In this document: positions 16,376-26,340 of the stretch, in pieces
Layout of the letters: each line of letters opens with the position of its first letter
Position numbering within the stretch: position 1 is the stretch's first letter
Assembly: GCF_013363995.1 (NCBI RefSeq)
Contig: NZ_JABWGO010000011.1
Location: 1 to 64,000, forward strand
Direction of reading: 5' to 3'
DNA from: Nonomuraea rhodomycinica
Lineage (GTDB): Bacteria > Actinomycetota > Actinomycetes > Streptosporangiales > Streptosporangiaceae
DNA length: 64,000 nucleotides
Program-made: the position numbers and the translations under genes
The notes under the pieces: model-generated
Seen by the model: the letters and a program-made list of their open reading frames with translations, nothing else
The model's database searches: none
What the model was told of the DNA's origin: nothing

Positions 16376-17314
16376 ATGCGCGTGCTCGTCACCGGTGGTG
16401 CCGGTTTCATCGGGTCCAATCTCGTCGATCGGCTGCTGGCCGACGGGCACGAGGTCGTCGTGGTGGACGATCTGTCGTCCGGCGACCGCGACAACCTGTC
16501 CGGCGCCCTGACCAGCGACCGGTTCCGGCTGCGGGTGCTGGACGTCTGCGATCCCGCCCTGGCCGACCTGGCCGCCGAGGCACGGCCGGAGGTGGTCTGC
16601 CACCTGGCCGCGCAGATCAGCGTGCGCCGCAGCGTCGCCGACCCGCTCCACGACGCCCGGGTCAACGTGGTGGGCACCGCGTCGGTGCTGGCCGCCGCCC
16701 GCGCCGGCGGCGCCCGCAAGGTGGTCTTCGCCTCCTCCGTCGCCGTCTACGGCCGTCCCGCCACGATCCCGGTGCCCGGCGACGCACCGACGGACCCGCG
16801 TTCGCCGTACGCGGCCTCCAAGCTCAGCGGCGAGACCTACCTCGCCACCTTCCGCGCCCTGCACGGCATCGAGTGCACGACCCTCGTGCTGTCCAACGTG
16901 TACGGCCCGCGCCAGTCGCCCGAGGGCGAGGCCGGCGTGGTCGCCATCTTCACCGACGGCCTGCTCAGCGGCACCCCCACGGTCGTCTACGGTGACGGCG
17001 GCCAGACCCGTGACTACGTCTACGTGGACGACGTGGTCGACGGGTTCGTCCGGGCGTGCGGCAAGGCCGGCGACGGACGCAGGTTCAACCTCGGCACCGG
17101 CATCCAGACCACCGACCGCAGGCTGCACACCCTCATCGCCGACGCCGCCGGCCGGCCCGACAAGCCCGGGTTCGCGCCGCCCCGGCTGGGCGACCTGCCC
17201 GCCATGGCGGTCGACCCGGTGCCCGCCTACGACGGGCTCGGCTGGCAGCCGCGCACCGACCTGGCCACCGGCCTGAAGGCCACGGTCGAGTGGGCCAGGA
17301 GTCGCCGGGGGTAG
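16376..17314 (+). CDS. NAD-dependent epimerase/dehydratase (GalE-like)
   Basis: Extended short-chain dehydrogenase/reductase, 312 residues. N-terminal dinucleotide motif GGAGFIGSNL, acidic VVDDLSSG, catalytic S..Y-x3-K as ASSVAVYG then SPYAASK, and the sugar-nucleotide region GDGGQTRDYVYVDDV. This pattern is typical of UDP-glucose/UDP-GlcNAc 4-epimerases. It starts 10 bp after rsrA and may be co-transcribed from the sigR promoter, but substrate and stress link are unproven. Confidence 0.85.
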   Translation: MRVLVTGGAGFIGSNLVDRLLADGHEVVVVDDLSSGDRDNLSGALTSDRFRLRVLDVCDPALADLAAEARPEVVCHLAAQISVRRSVADPLHDARVNVVGTASVLAAARAGGARKVVFASSVAVYGRPATIPVPGDAPTDPRSPYAASKLSGETYLATFRALHGIECTTLVLSNVYGPRQSPEGEAGVVAIFTDGLLSGTPTVVYGDGGQTRDYVYVDDVVDGFVRACGKAGDGRRFNLGTGIQTTDRRLHTLIADAAGRPDKPGFAPPRLGDLPAMAVDPVPAYDGLGWQPRTDLATGLKATVEWARSRRG

Positions 17315-17413
17315 CCGGTTGATTACGCTTTGCTTGCGATTCGTGACTCCGCCGGTGCGACGACCCCGCGTTCTGTAGCGTGAGCCCCAGGACTCAAGGG
17401 GGAGGCACAGCGG

Positions 17414-17524
17414 ATGTCGAAGACATGGATCGCCCGCCTGATCACGGGTATCACGTTGATCGCTCCTGTCGCGCTGCTGATCACGGGTGGGGGCCTCATC
17501 CCGCCCGGGGTCTCGTGGACCTGA
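17414..17524 (+). CDS. 36-residue predicted membrane peptide
   Basis: Small frame, ATG 17414 to TGA 17524, with a strong ribosome site (GGGGGAGG, 17398-17404). The product starts with MSKTWIARL and continues as one hydrophobic helix (ITGITLIAPVALLITGGG) followed by a short polar tail. It lies 20 bp before the HD-GYP gene on the same strand. Function unknown; ribosome site and clean helix make it more likely real than not. Confidence 0.6.
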   Translation: MSKTWIARLITGITLIAPVALLITGGGLIPPGVSWT

Positions 17525-17544
17525 ACCGGCCGTGAGAGGCCGCC

Positions 17545-18915
17545 ATGCGTGAACTGTCGTGGCCTGCGAGGGTCTACCTGGTCACCGTCATCGCCCTCGG
17601 GGCCGGGGTCATCGCCCACAGCGTGACCACCCTCGGGCAGGCGGTGGCCCCCGGGCGCCTGGGCACCGAGGAGCTGGGCACGCTGCTCGTGCTGGCCCTG
17701 CTGTTCCTCGTGTGCGAGTCGATGCCGACCCTGCTCAACGTGGAGCAGTTCGCGGTGTCGGTGAGCTTCTCGGCCGCCCTGGCGGCCGTGGTGCTGCTGG
17801 GGCCGGAGGGCACGGCGCTCGTGGGGTTCACCGCGGTGTTGAGCGTGCGGCCCGGGTTGCCGCTGGTCAAGCGGCTCTTCAACGGCGCGCAGTTCGCCAT
17901 CTGCGGTCACGCGGCCGGCTGGGTCTACGTACAGCTCGGGGGCCGCATCGGGGTGCCGGAGGTGCACGCCTTCGACGACCTGATCGGCCCCTACGTCGCG
18001 GCCACGGCGGTGTTCGTGCCGCTGAACATCCTGCTCACGCTCACCATGATCCGCCTGGCGACCGGGGTGCGGGCCGTGGAGGTCCCGATGCGGGGCCTGG
18101 CCCAGTTCCTGCTGTCCTACCTCGGGTACGGCACGTTCGGGCTGCTCGTGGCGGGGCTGTGGGCGACCGTGCAGTCGATCTCGGCGGTGCTGGTGCTGGT
18201 GCCGCTGTTCGTCGCCCGATGGGCGTTCGGGCAGTACCACGCCCAGCAGCGCTCGTACGACGCCACCATCGCGGCCCTGTGCCAGGCGGTGGAGACCAAG
18301 GACTACTACACCCGGGGCCACTGCACCCGCGTGTCGGCCGCCTCCAGCATGATCGCCCAGGAGATCGGCATGGGCCAGGAGCGGCTGCGGGCCATCCGCT
18401 ACGCGGGCATGCTGCACGACGTGGGCAAGCTCGGCGTGCCCACCAAGGTGCTGCAGAAGGAGGGGCCGCTCACCGAGGAGGAGTTCGCCGCGATCCAGCT
18501 CCACCCCATGCGGGGGCTGGAGATCGTGCGCGGCATCGACTTCCTCGACGAGGCGTACGCCGGGATCATGCACCACCACGAGCGCCACGACGGCAGGGGC
18601 TACCCGATGGGGCTGGCCGGCGACGAGATCCCGGAGTTCGCGCGGATCATCGCGGTGGCCGACGCGTTCGACTCGATGACCTCCGACCGCTCCTACCGGG
18701 GCGCGCGGCCGGTCGAGGTGGCCGTGCAGGAGCTGCGCAAGAACGCCGGCACCCAGTTCGACCCCGTCATGGTGAGCGCCTTCGTCAAGGCGCTCGAACA
18801 CCAGCCGTGGCAGCCGCCGCGCCGCGTCGAGCCGCCGCCGCCCGACGCCGACGAGGCGGCGGTCAAGGACCACGACGACCCCACGATGCCCATCGAAGTG
18901 GTGAGCGGACCGTGA
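17545..18915 (+). CDS. Membrane HD-GYP domain phosphodiesterase
   Basis: 456 residues: about seven to eight N-terminal membrane segments (to ~230) and a cytoplasmic HD-GYP domain (~240-420). The metal-binding HD is in MLHDVGKLGVP, followed by HHERHDGRGYP, which supplies the GYP triad, and the downstream helix VADAFDSMTSDRSYR. Intact HD-GYP enzymes hydrolyse cyclic dinucleotides, usually c-di-GMP. The membrane part probably senses a signal. The gene overlaps the next HD gene by GTGA. The C-terminal ~35 residues are Pro/Asp-rich and disordered. Confidence 0.85.
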   Translation: MRELSWPARVYLVTVIALGAGVIAHSVTTLGQAVAPGRLGTEELGTLLVLALLFLVCESMPTLLNVEQFAVSVSFSAALAAVVLLGPEGTALVGFTAVLSVRPGLPLVKRLFNGAQFAICGHAAGWVYVQLGGRIGVPEVHAFDDLIGPYVAATAVFVPLNILLTLTMIRLATGVRAVEVPMRGLAQFLLSYLGYGTFGLLVAGLWATVQSISAVLVLVPLFVARWAFGQYHAQQRSYDATIAALCQAVETKDYYTRGHCTRVSAASSMIAQEIGMGQERLRAIRYAGMLHDVGKLGVPTKVLQKEGPLTEEEFAAIQLHPMRGLEIVRGIDFLDEAYAGIMHHHERHDGRGYPMGLAGDEIPEFARIIAVADAFDSMTSDRSYRGARPVEVAVQELRKNAGTQFDPVMVSAFVKALEHQPWQPPRRVEPPPPDADEAAVKDHDDPTMPIEVVSGP

Positions 18916-20177
18916 GCCGGGCCTTCCAGGGCCTCGACTCCGGTCAGCTCCTGCTGATCTGCGCGGCCGGGCTGGTCGCCGTCGCCGGGGTCGCGCACAC
19001 GGCCGCCACCGGGCTCGACCATCCCGAGATCGCGGTCGGGTTCGGCGCGCTCATCGCGGTGGGGGAGCTGGCCCGGCTCACCATGCCGGGCAACAGGGAG
19101 GTCGCGCCCATCGGGGCGGCCGCCGCCCTCGGCTACACGCTGCTGCTCGACCTCAGCCAGGACCAGCTCCGCCACTCGGCGCTCCAGGTCGTGGCGGTGA
19201 TCGCCGTCGGCATGATCGCCGGGGCGCTGCCGCACCTCGCGGTCGGCCGGCCGCCGCGGCTCGACGCGATGGCCCGCCGGCTGCTCACCGGCGCGCTGCT
19301 CGCCTTCGCGTTCCGGCCGCTGGCCGACCCGCTGTTCAGGCTCACGCAGGGGCCCGACCCGACGTGGTGGCCGGCGCTCGCGGTGATGGTGGTGCTGATC
19401 GCGGTCACGCTGCTGGTGGACGTGCTGATCGCCGCGCTGCTGCGGGCCGAGCAGGTGCGCACCGCCTTCCGGGTCGCGGTGCGCGACGAGCTGAACATGG
19501 CGTTCCCGCTGGGCGCCGCGGTGGCCGCCTCAGGCGTGCTGCTCGCCCTGGCCACCCACAGCATGGACCTCGTCGCCCTGCTGGTGTTCGCCGCGCCGCT
19601 GCTGGTCACGCAGGTGGCCTTCCGCAAGTACGCGGGGATCCGCGCCACCTACCTGCAGACCGTACGGGCGCTGTCGCGCGTCACCGAGGTCGGCGGGTAC
19701 GTCGAGCCGGGCCACTCGCGCCGGGTGAGCCGGCTGGCCGTGGCCATCGGCCGGGAGCTGGGGATGGCCGAGCCCGAGCTGCTGGAGCTGGAGTACGCCG
19801 CGCTCATGCACGACATCGGCCAGCTCTCGCTGCGCGACCCGATCCCCGGCGGCGCCACCGTGCTGGCCGATCCGGAGCAGGCTCGGCGCATCGCCGAGCT
19901 GGGCGCCGAGGTCATCAAGCAGACGGGCGTGCTGGACCGGGTGGCCGACGTGGTGCGCCGCCAGTGCGACCCCATCAGCGACGACCCGCCGCTGTCCAGC
20001 CGCATCATCAAGGTCGCCAACGCCTACGACGACCTGGTGGGCGGCTCGACCGACCGCGACCGGGCGGGCGCGGCCCTCGAACGCATCCGCCTGGCCGCCG
20101 GCTCGGCCTACGACCCGGCCGCCATCGAGGCGCTGTCGCGGGTCATCGACCGTCTCGCCGCCGTCCACCGTCTCTGA
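18912..20177 (+). CDS. Membrane protein with degenerate HD domain
   Basis: 421 residues from GTG 18912, which overlaps the previous stop. Same plan as its neighbour: membrane segments to ~250 and then an HD domain with ALMHDIGQLSLRDP. The GYP region is replaced by RRQCDPISDDPPLSSRI, so c-di-GMP hydrolysis is doubtful. The helix VANAYDDLVGGSTDR corresponds to VADAFDSMTSDRSYR of the upstream protein. The pair likely arose by duplication and may form a hetero-complex in which this member is regulatory. The 3' end is tandemly repeated with its stop codon. Confidence 0.75.
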   Translation: MSRAFQGLDSGQLLLICAAGLVAVAGVAHTAATGLDHPEIAVGFGALIAVGELARLTMPGNREVAPIGAAAALGYTLLLDLSQDQLRHSALQVVAVIAVGMIAGALPHLAVGRPPRLDAMARRLLTGALLAFAFRPLADPLFRLTQGPDPTWWPALAVMVVLIAVTLLVDVLIAALLRAEQVRTAFRVAVRDELNMAFPLGAAVAASGVLLALATHSMDLVALLVFAAPLLVTQVAFRKYAGIRATYLQTVRALSRVTEVGGYVEPGHSRRVSRLAVAIGRELGMAEPELLELEYAALMHDIGQLSLRDPIPGGATVLADPEQARRIAELGAEVIKQTGVLDRVADVVRRQCDPISDDPPLSSRIIKVANAYDDLVGGSTDRDRAGAALERIRLAAGSAYDPAAIEALSRVIDRLAAVHRL

Positions 20178-20234
20178 CACCGTTCACCGTCTCTGACGCC
20201 GTCCACGGTCTCTGACGCCGTTCACCGTCCCTGA
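20159..20234 (+). repeat. Stop-codon-spanning 19-bp tandem repeat, four copies
   Basis: Units ending in TGA: 20159-20177 (CGCCGTCCACCGTCTCTGA, containing the true stop), 20178-20196, 20197-20215 and 20216-20234, differing at one to three bases. All four keep TGA; the 19-bp period puts the stops in all three frames. Confidence 0.95.
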
Positions 20235-20519
20235 GCCCTGGCATCGTCCCAGCGGGCGCCTCAGGGCCGCCCCAGCCGCGCCGGAGGACCACCCCAGCCC
20301 GGCCCCAGCGCGGCCCCAGTCCCGCCCCAGCGCCGGCTCACGGCCGGGCCGGGCGGCGAGGGCGCCCGCTCGTCCGACCTCTATAGCGCGAGCGCGCGCA
20401 TCCTCGTTTCCCCTGCGTTCGGGATGGCACATCATTGTGGGTTTCCTACAGATCGCGCTCTTTGGATCAGTCGTTTCAGCGGAACGGGCGGATGTCACGC
20501 CGCCCGTAAGGTGGGCGGC
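20235..20519 (+). other. Intergenic region before accC
   Basis: About 285 bp without a gene. The first part holds several GGCCCCAG-type repeats (20265-20330). The second part is less GC-rich (20380-20480) and is the likely promoter zone of the biotin carboxylase gene, but no clear -35/-10 pair could be assigned. Confidence 0.4.
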
Positions 20520-21908
<1,389 letters not shown>

Positions 21909-21941
21909 CATCCTTGGATCCGTTGAAAGAGGGGAGCCCCG

Positions 21942-22154
21942 GTGGCTGAGGTACGCGCCGAGATGGTGGCGAACGTGTGGAAGGTCGTCGTCAAGGAGGG
22001 TGACACGGTGTCCGACGGCGACACCCTGGTCATCCTCGAGTCCATGAAGATGGAGATCCCGGTCCTCACCGAGGACGACGGTGTGGTGACGCAGCTCAAG
22101 GTCAACGAGGGCGACGTCATCCAGGAGGGCGACCTCATCGCCGTCATCGAGTAG
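21942..22154 (+). CDS. Biotin carboxyl carrier protein (small)
   Basis: Free-standing biotinyl domain of 70 residues. The biotinylation site is ESMKMEIPV, with Lys as acceptor, and the C-terminal strand GDVIQEGDLIAVIE completes the lipoyl-like fold. It serves the biotin carboxylase encoded just upstream. GTG start with a GAGGGGAG ribosome site. Its 3' end overlaps the convergent thioesterase gene by 11 bp. Confidence 0.92.
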   Translation: MAEVRAEMVANVWKVVVKEGDTVSDGDTLVILESMKMEIPVLTEDDGVVTQLKVNEGDVIQEGDLIAVIE

Positions 22155-22527
22155 TCGCGCGCTCCATGAAGGCGGCACGGTCGACCACGACGCGCTCGAT
22201 CGTGCCACGGCCGACGACTCTGTCCTTGCCGCGTGCCTCGAACGCGAAGACCAGCCGCTTGCCGTCGACCTGGGTGAGCTCGGTGGTGAACTGGACGTGC
22301 GCGCCCAGCGGGCTCGGCGCCAGGTGCTCCAGCTCCACGCGGGTGCCGACCGTGCTCTGGCCGGGCGCGAGGTGCGGGCGCACGGCCTGGACGGTCGCCA
22401 TCTCGGCGAAGGTGAGCAGCTTGGGTGTGGCGAGCACCGGCACGTCGCCGCTGCCCACCTTCTGGGCCGTGTCCTCGCGCTCCACCATGATGAGCAGCTG
22501 GGAGCGGAGGCCGGGCGCGAGCGTCAT
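22144..22527 (-). CDS. FlK-like hotdog thioesterase
   Basis: 127-residue hotdog-fold protein. TPKLLTFAEMATVQAVRPHLAPGQSTVGTRVELEHLAPSPLG is split over the helix and strands expected for the fluoroacetyl-CoA thioesterase (FlK) family, whose catalytic Thr/Glu/His counterparts are visible (T..E in LTFAEMA, H in LEHLAP). Such proteins hydrolyse small acyl-CoAs. Specificity for fluoroacetyl-CoA is not implied. Convergent with the carrier protein. Confidence 0.75.
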   Translation of the reverse strand: MTLAPGLRSQLLIMVEREDTAQKVGSGDVPVLATPKLLTFAEMATVQAVRPHLAPGQSTVGTRVELEHLAPSPLGAHVQFTTELTQVDGKRLVFAFEARGKDRVVGRGTIERVVVDRAAFMERATTR

Positions 22528-22806
22528 GACGACAGCGTACTGTCACCGCCACGGCAGGCCCGCGGGTGAGCGCGATCCCGCGCCGTCGGGGCATGCTGAT
22601 CTCGTCAATCCCCGGACAAGCACGGCCTCCAGGCCGCAGGATAGGGTTTGTACGGCTTGTGTGTGTTAAGTGGCTTGTGGGATTTCTGAGTCGTACACTC
22701 TCGGAATTCCGTGACCTCTGTGTGATCTCACCGCGACACAAGTCCGCTTTGTTGGAGAGCCCCGGGGTGGGAGAGGTCGCAGAGGCGAAGGGGTAACGGG
22801 GGAAGC

Positions 22807-24630
22807 ATGGTGGCCCAAGGGACGACGCTGGCGGGGCGGTATCGCCTGGATACCCGCATCGGCGCCGGCGGCATGGGCGAGGTCTGGCGGGGCGAGGACA
22901 TCGTGCTGGCCCGCACCGTCGCCGTCAAGGTGCTGCTCCCGGGCCGCATGGACGATCCCGGCTTCGTCGCCCGCTTCCAGGGGGAGGCGCGGGCGATGGC
23001 CACGATCAACCATTCGGGCGTGGTCGACGTCTACGACTACGGCGTCAGCGGCGACACCGTCTACCTCGTGATGAAGTTCGTGGACGGCGAGCCGCTCGAC
23101 CGGCTGCTGGCCCGCCTGGGCCGGATCCCGCCGCAGGCGGCGATGGAGCTCATCGCGCAGGCCGCGGCGGCCCTGCAGGCGGTCCACGAGCAGGGCATCG
23201 TGCACCGCGACGTCAAGCCCGGCAACCTGCTCGTGCAGCGCGACGGCACGCTCGTGCTCACCGACTTCGGCATCGCCCGCTCCGACCTCGCCAACCGCCT
23301 CACCGACGCCGGCATGGTGCTCGGCACGGCCGCCTACTGCGCGCCGGAGCAGGCCGAGGGCGCTCCGGTGACGCCGGCCGTCGACATCTACGCGCTCGGC
23401 GTCGTGGCGTACGAGTGCCTGGCCGGGCAGCGTCCCTTCGACGGTGACAGCGCCGTCACCATCGCGCTCAAGCACATCCGCGAGGCGCCGCCCCCGCTGC
23501 CCGCGGACATCCCGCCGGCGGTGCGGGCGCTGGTGGAGTGCGCCCTGTCCAAGGACCCGGCGCGGCGCTTCCCGACGGCCAAGGCGATGAGCGAGACGGC
23601 CCGCCAGATCGCCAACGGCCAGACGCCGGCCCTGCCGGCCCCGACGCAGCACGTCACCGGGGCCACGATGGCCGCGCCCACGCATCCCGGCCCGACCGGC
23701 GCCCATCCCGCCGCGGGCCACCCGACCGGCGCGCACCCCCAGGACGGCTACCAGACCGGCGCCCAGCAGGGCGGCTACCAGACGGGCGCCCAGCAGCAGG
23801 GCGGCTACCAGACCGGAGCCCAGCAGGGCGGCTACCAGACCGGAGCCCACCAGAGCGGCTACCAGACGGGCGCGCACCAGTCCGACGGCTACCCGCAGAC
23901 CGGCTCCCACCAGGCCCAGCAGCCCGCCCAGGCGGGCGGCCAGCGCACGGGCGGCTTCCAGGCCCAGGACGCCACCACCGTGGCCAACCCGCGGCAGGGC
24001 GGCCGGCGCGGCGGGAAGGCGCCGCGCCGGGGCGGCCTGATCGCGGGCATCGCCGCCGCGGTGGTCCTCGGGGCGGGCGCCGGCGCCGTCGCCCTGACGG
24101 GCCTCAACCCCCAGGAGGATCCGCCCATCCCCACGGCCACCACGTCCGGCGTGGGCTCGGAGACCTCCACCACCCCCAAGGCGACCAAGACGACCAGACG
24201 GCCCTCCAAGCCCAAGCCGACGACCCACGAGCCCGTCCCGACCCAGCCGACCGAGACCGAGGAGCCGGCGCAGACCGAGGAGCCGACCCGGGAGCCCACC
24301 AGGTCGCCCTCGCCCACGCCGACGGTCACCAAGAAGTCGCCGTCGCCCACGCCCACGCCGACGGTCGTGAAGAGGGCCGTGCCGCCCGTGGTGGAGCTGC
24401 CCTTCCCGCAGGCGAGGGCGGCCATCCTGAACGCCGGGTTCACGATCAAGGTGGACGACCAGACCCGGGGCGCGGTGCCGCAGGACTGCCTCAGGGTCGG
24501 TGAGTCCATCCCCGAGGCCGGGACGATGCTCGCCCCCAAGAAGCCCGTCACCCTGGTGCTCATCGAGGGCGGCACCTGTCCCTCCGGCAGTCCCACGCCC
24601 ACCGGGGCCACGTCCCCGTACAAGAACTAG
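22807..24630 (+). CDS. PknB-type Ser/Thr kinase with PASTA domain
   Basis: 607-residue membrane kinase. Kinase domain about 12-270: GAGGMGEVW glycine loop, VAVKVLL Lys, HRDVKPGNLL catalytic loop, DFGIAR, GTAAYCAPEQ. Then a long disordered linker with six copies of G-Y-Q-T-G-A-[QH] and a basic stretch. A membrane segment follows (about 405-430), then an extracellular Thr/Pro/Lys/Glu-rich tether and one PASTA-like domain (VVELPFPQARAAILNAGF..) near the C-terminus. Such kinases sense peptidoglycan fragments and control growth. One PASTA unit is fewer than in PknB. GTG/ATG context at 22807 is supported by GGGGGAAGC. Confidence 0.9.
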   Translation: MVAQGTTLAGRYRLDTRIGAGGMGEVWRGEDIVLARTVAVKVLLPGRMDDPGFVARFQGEARAMATINHSGVVDVYDYGVSGDTVYLVMKFVDGEPLDRLLARLGRIPPQAAMELIAQAAAALQAVHEQGIVHRDVKPGNLLVQRDGTLVLTDFGIARSDLANRLTDAGMVLGTAAYCAPEQAEGAPVTPAVDIYALGVVAYECLAGQRPFDGDSAVTIALKHIREAPPPLPADIPPAVRALVECALSKDPARRFPTAKAMSETARQIANGQTPALPAPTQHVTGATMAAPTHPGPTGAHPAAGHPTGAHPQDGYQTGAQQGGYQTGAQQQGGYQTGAQQGGYQTGAHQSGYQTGAHQSDGYPQTGSHQAQQPAQAGGQRTGGFQAQDATTVANPRQGGRRGGKAPRRGGLIAGIAAAVVLGAGAGAVALTGLNPQEDPPIPTATTSGVGSETSTTPKATKTTRRPSKPKPTTHEPVPTQPTETEEPAQTEEPTREPTRSPSPTPTVTKKSPSPTPTPTVVKRAVPPVVELPFPQARAAILNAGFTIKVDDQTRGAVPQDCLRVGESIPEAGTMLAPKKPVTLVLIEGGTCPSGSPTPTGATSPYKN

Positions 24631-24636
24631 CGGCTC

Positions 24637-26283
24637 TCACACCCCCGTCGTGTTGCGCGGGTAGGCGATCTCGGGGTCGGTGGCGATGTTGACCATGTAC
24701 GGCACGCCGGAGTCGAAGGCGCGGCGCAGCGCGGGCCCGATCTCCGAGGGCCTGGTCACCAGCTCGCCGCCGCCGCCGAGCGCCGTGACCACCTGGTCGT
24801 AGCGGCACTGCGGCTGGAGCTCGGCGGCCACGTCGTAGCCGTACAGCATGCGCATGGGGTGCTTCTCCAGGCCCCAGATGCCGTTGTTGCCGCAGACCAT
24901 GACGACGGGCAGGCGGTGGCGCACGAGCGTGTCGACGTCCATGAGGGAGAAGCCGGCCGCGCCGTCGCCCATGAGCAGCACGATCTGCGCGGACGGCCGG
25001 GCCAGGCGGGCCGCGATGGCGTAGCCGAGGCCGGTGCCGAGGCAGCCGTAGGGGCCGGGGTCGAGCCAGTTGCCCGGGCGGCGCGGCTCGACGTACTTGC
25101 CGGCGTAGGAGACGAAGTCGCCGCCGTCGCCGATGACCACGGCGTCGTCGTCCAGCACCTTGCCCAGCTCGCCGTAGATCCGCATCGGGTGGATGGGGTC
25201 GGAGTCGGCGGCGAGCAGGTCGGCGTCGCCGGCGATGGCCGCGGCGGCCGTCTCCGCCAGGCGGGACACCCAGGCGGCGTGGTGGTCGGGCTTGACCCCG
25301 GCCTCGCCGCAGGCCGCCGTGAGGCCCCAGAAGACCACGGACAGGTCGCCGGCGGCCGAGGCGGCGGGCTGCATGTGGGTGGCCAGCTGCGACGGCGCGT
25401 CGGCGATGTGGACGACCTTGGCGAGCGGCGCGCCCTCCTTGCCGCCGAACCAGCCGTAGCCCAGGCGGAAGTCGAGCGGCGTGCCGACGACCACGACGAG
25501 GTCGGCCTGGCCGAAGGCGAGGCCGCGGGCGCGGGTGACCAGCAGGTCGTGGCCGGCGGGCAGGATGCCGCGGCCCTGGCCGTTGGGGATGACGGGCAGC
25601 CGCCAGGTCTCGGCGAAGTCGCGGGCGGCCTCCTCGGCCCGCTCCATCCACACGTCCGACCCGTAGACGAGCACGGGACGCTCGGCCTCGGCGATGAGGC
25701 GGGCGATGGCGGCCAGCGAGTCGGGATCCGGCTCCAGCGGCGAGGGGGTCTGCGTCTCGACGTCGTGGATGGCGGACGGGGCGAACAGGTCGTCCATGTA
25801 CATGTCGAGGAAGACCGGGCCGCGGTGGGGCGCGACGGCCGTGCGGAAGGCCACCTCGACGTCCTGACCGAGCGTCTCGGCGTCGCTGGCGGTGAAGGCC
25901 AGCTTGGTGATCGGGCCGAGCAGCGGCGGGTGGTCCATCTCCTGCAGGGCGCCGCTGCCCCAGCGCGAGCGCGGCGCCCGGCCGCCGAGGACGACCACGG
26001 GGGAGCCGTTGAAGTGGGCCGTGGCCACGCCGCTGACGCCGTTGGTGACGCCGGGGCCCGCGGTGAGCACGGCCAGGCCGGGTTTGCGCGTCAGGCGGGC
26101 CGTGGCCTCGGCGGCGAACACGGCGCTCTGCTCGTGGCGCACGTCGAGGATGCGCATCCCCTCGTGGACGGCGCCGTCGTACAGAGGGAAGACGTGCCCT
26201 CCGGACAGGGTGAACATGGTCTCGACGCCGTAGGCCTTGGACACGGCGACGGCGGCGTCACCGGCGTGCTTCGCAGACTCCAT
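24637..26283 (-). CDS. ThDP-dependent acetolactate synthase-like enzyme
   Basis: 548-residue thiamine-diphosphate enzyme of the acetolactate synthase/2-hydroxyacyl-CoA lyase group. N-terminal Pyr domain with the catalytic Glu in VRHEQSAVFAAEA; central domain with PVLVYGSDVW; C-terminal ThDP site GDGAAGFSLMDVDTL..NN. It stands alone without a regulatory subunit gene (ilvN), so branched-chain synthesis is not assured. Oxalyl-CoA decarboxylase-like or other ThDP chemistry is possible. Convergent with the kinase gene. Confidence 0.8.
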   Translation of the reverse strand: MESAKHAGDAAVAVSKAYGVETMFTLSGGHVFPLYDGAVHEGMRILDVRHEQSAVFAAEATARLTRKPGLAVLTAGPGVTNGVSGVATAHFNGSPVVVLGGRAPRSRWGSGALQEMDHPPLLGPITKLAFTASDAETLGQDVEVAFRTAVAPHRGPVFLDMYMDDLFAPSAIHDVETQTPSPLEPDPDSLAAIARLIAEAERPVLVYGSDVWMERAEEAARDFAETWRLPVIPNGQGRGILPAGHDLLVTRARGLAFGQADLVVVVGTPLDFRLGYGWFGGKEGAPLAKVVHIADAPSQLATHMQPAASAAGDLSVVFWGLTAACGEAGVKPDHHAAWVSRLAETAAAAIAGDADLLAADSDPIHPMRIYGELGKVLDDDAVVIGDGGDFVSYAGKYVEPRRPGNWLDPGPYGCLGTGLGYAIAARLARPSAQIVLLMGDGAAGFSLMDVDTLVRHRLPVVMVCGNNGIWGLEKHPMRMLYGYDVAAELQPQCRYDQVVTALGGGGELVTRPSEIGPALRRAFDSGVPYMVNIATDPEIAYPRNTTGV

Positions 26284-26340
26284 GCCGGGAACTTACCAAC
26301 CAGTCACACGAGTAAACAGGAAGCAACGCAGGACGGCGGA

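Noticed and set aside
22680-22735. TGTGATCTCACC upstream of the kinase gene as a CRP-type site
   Set aside because: The half-sites are too close together (TGTGA-TC-TCAC) to fit the N6 spacing.
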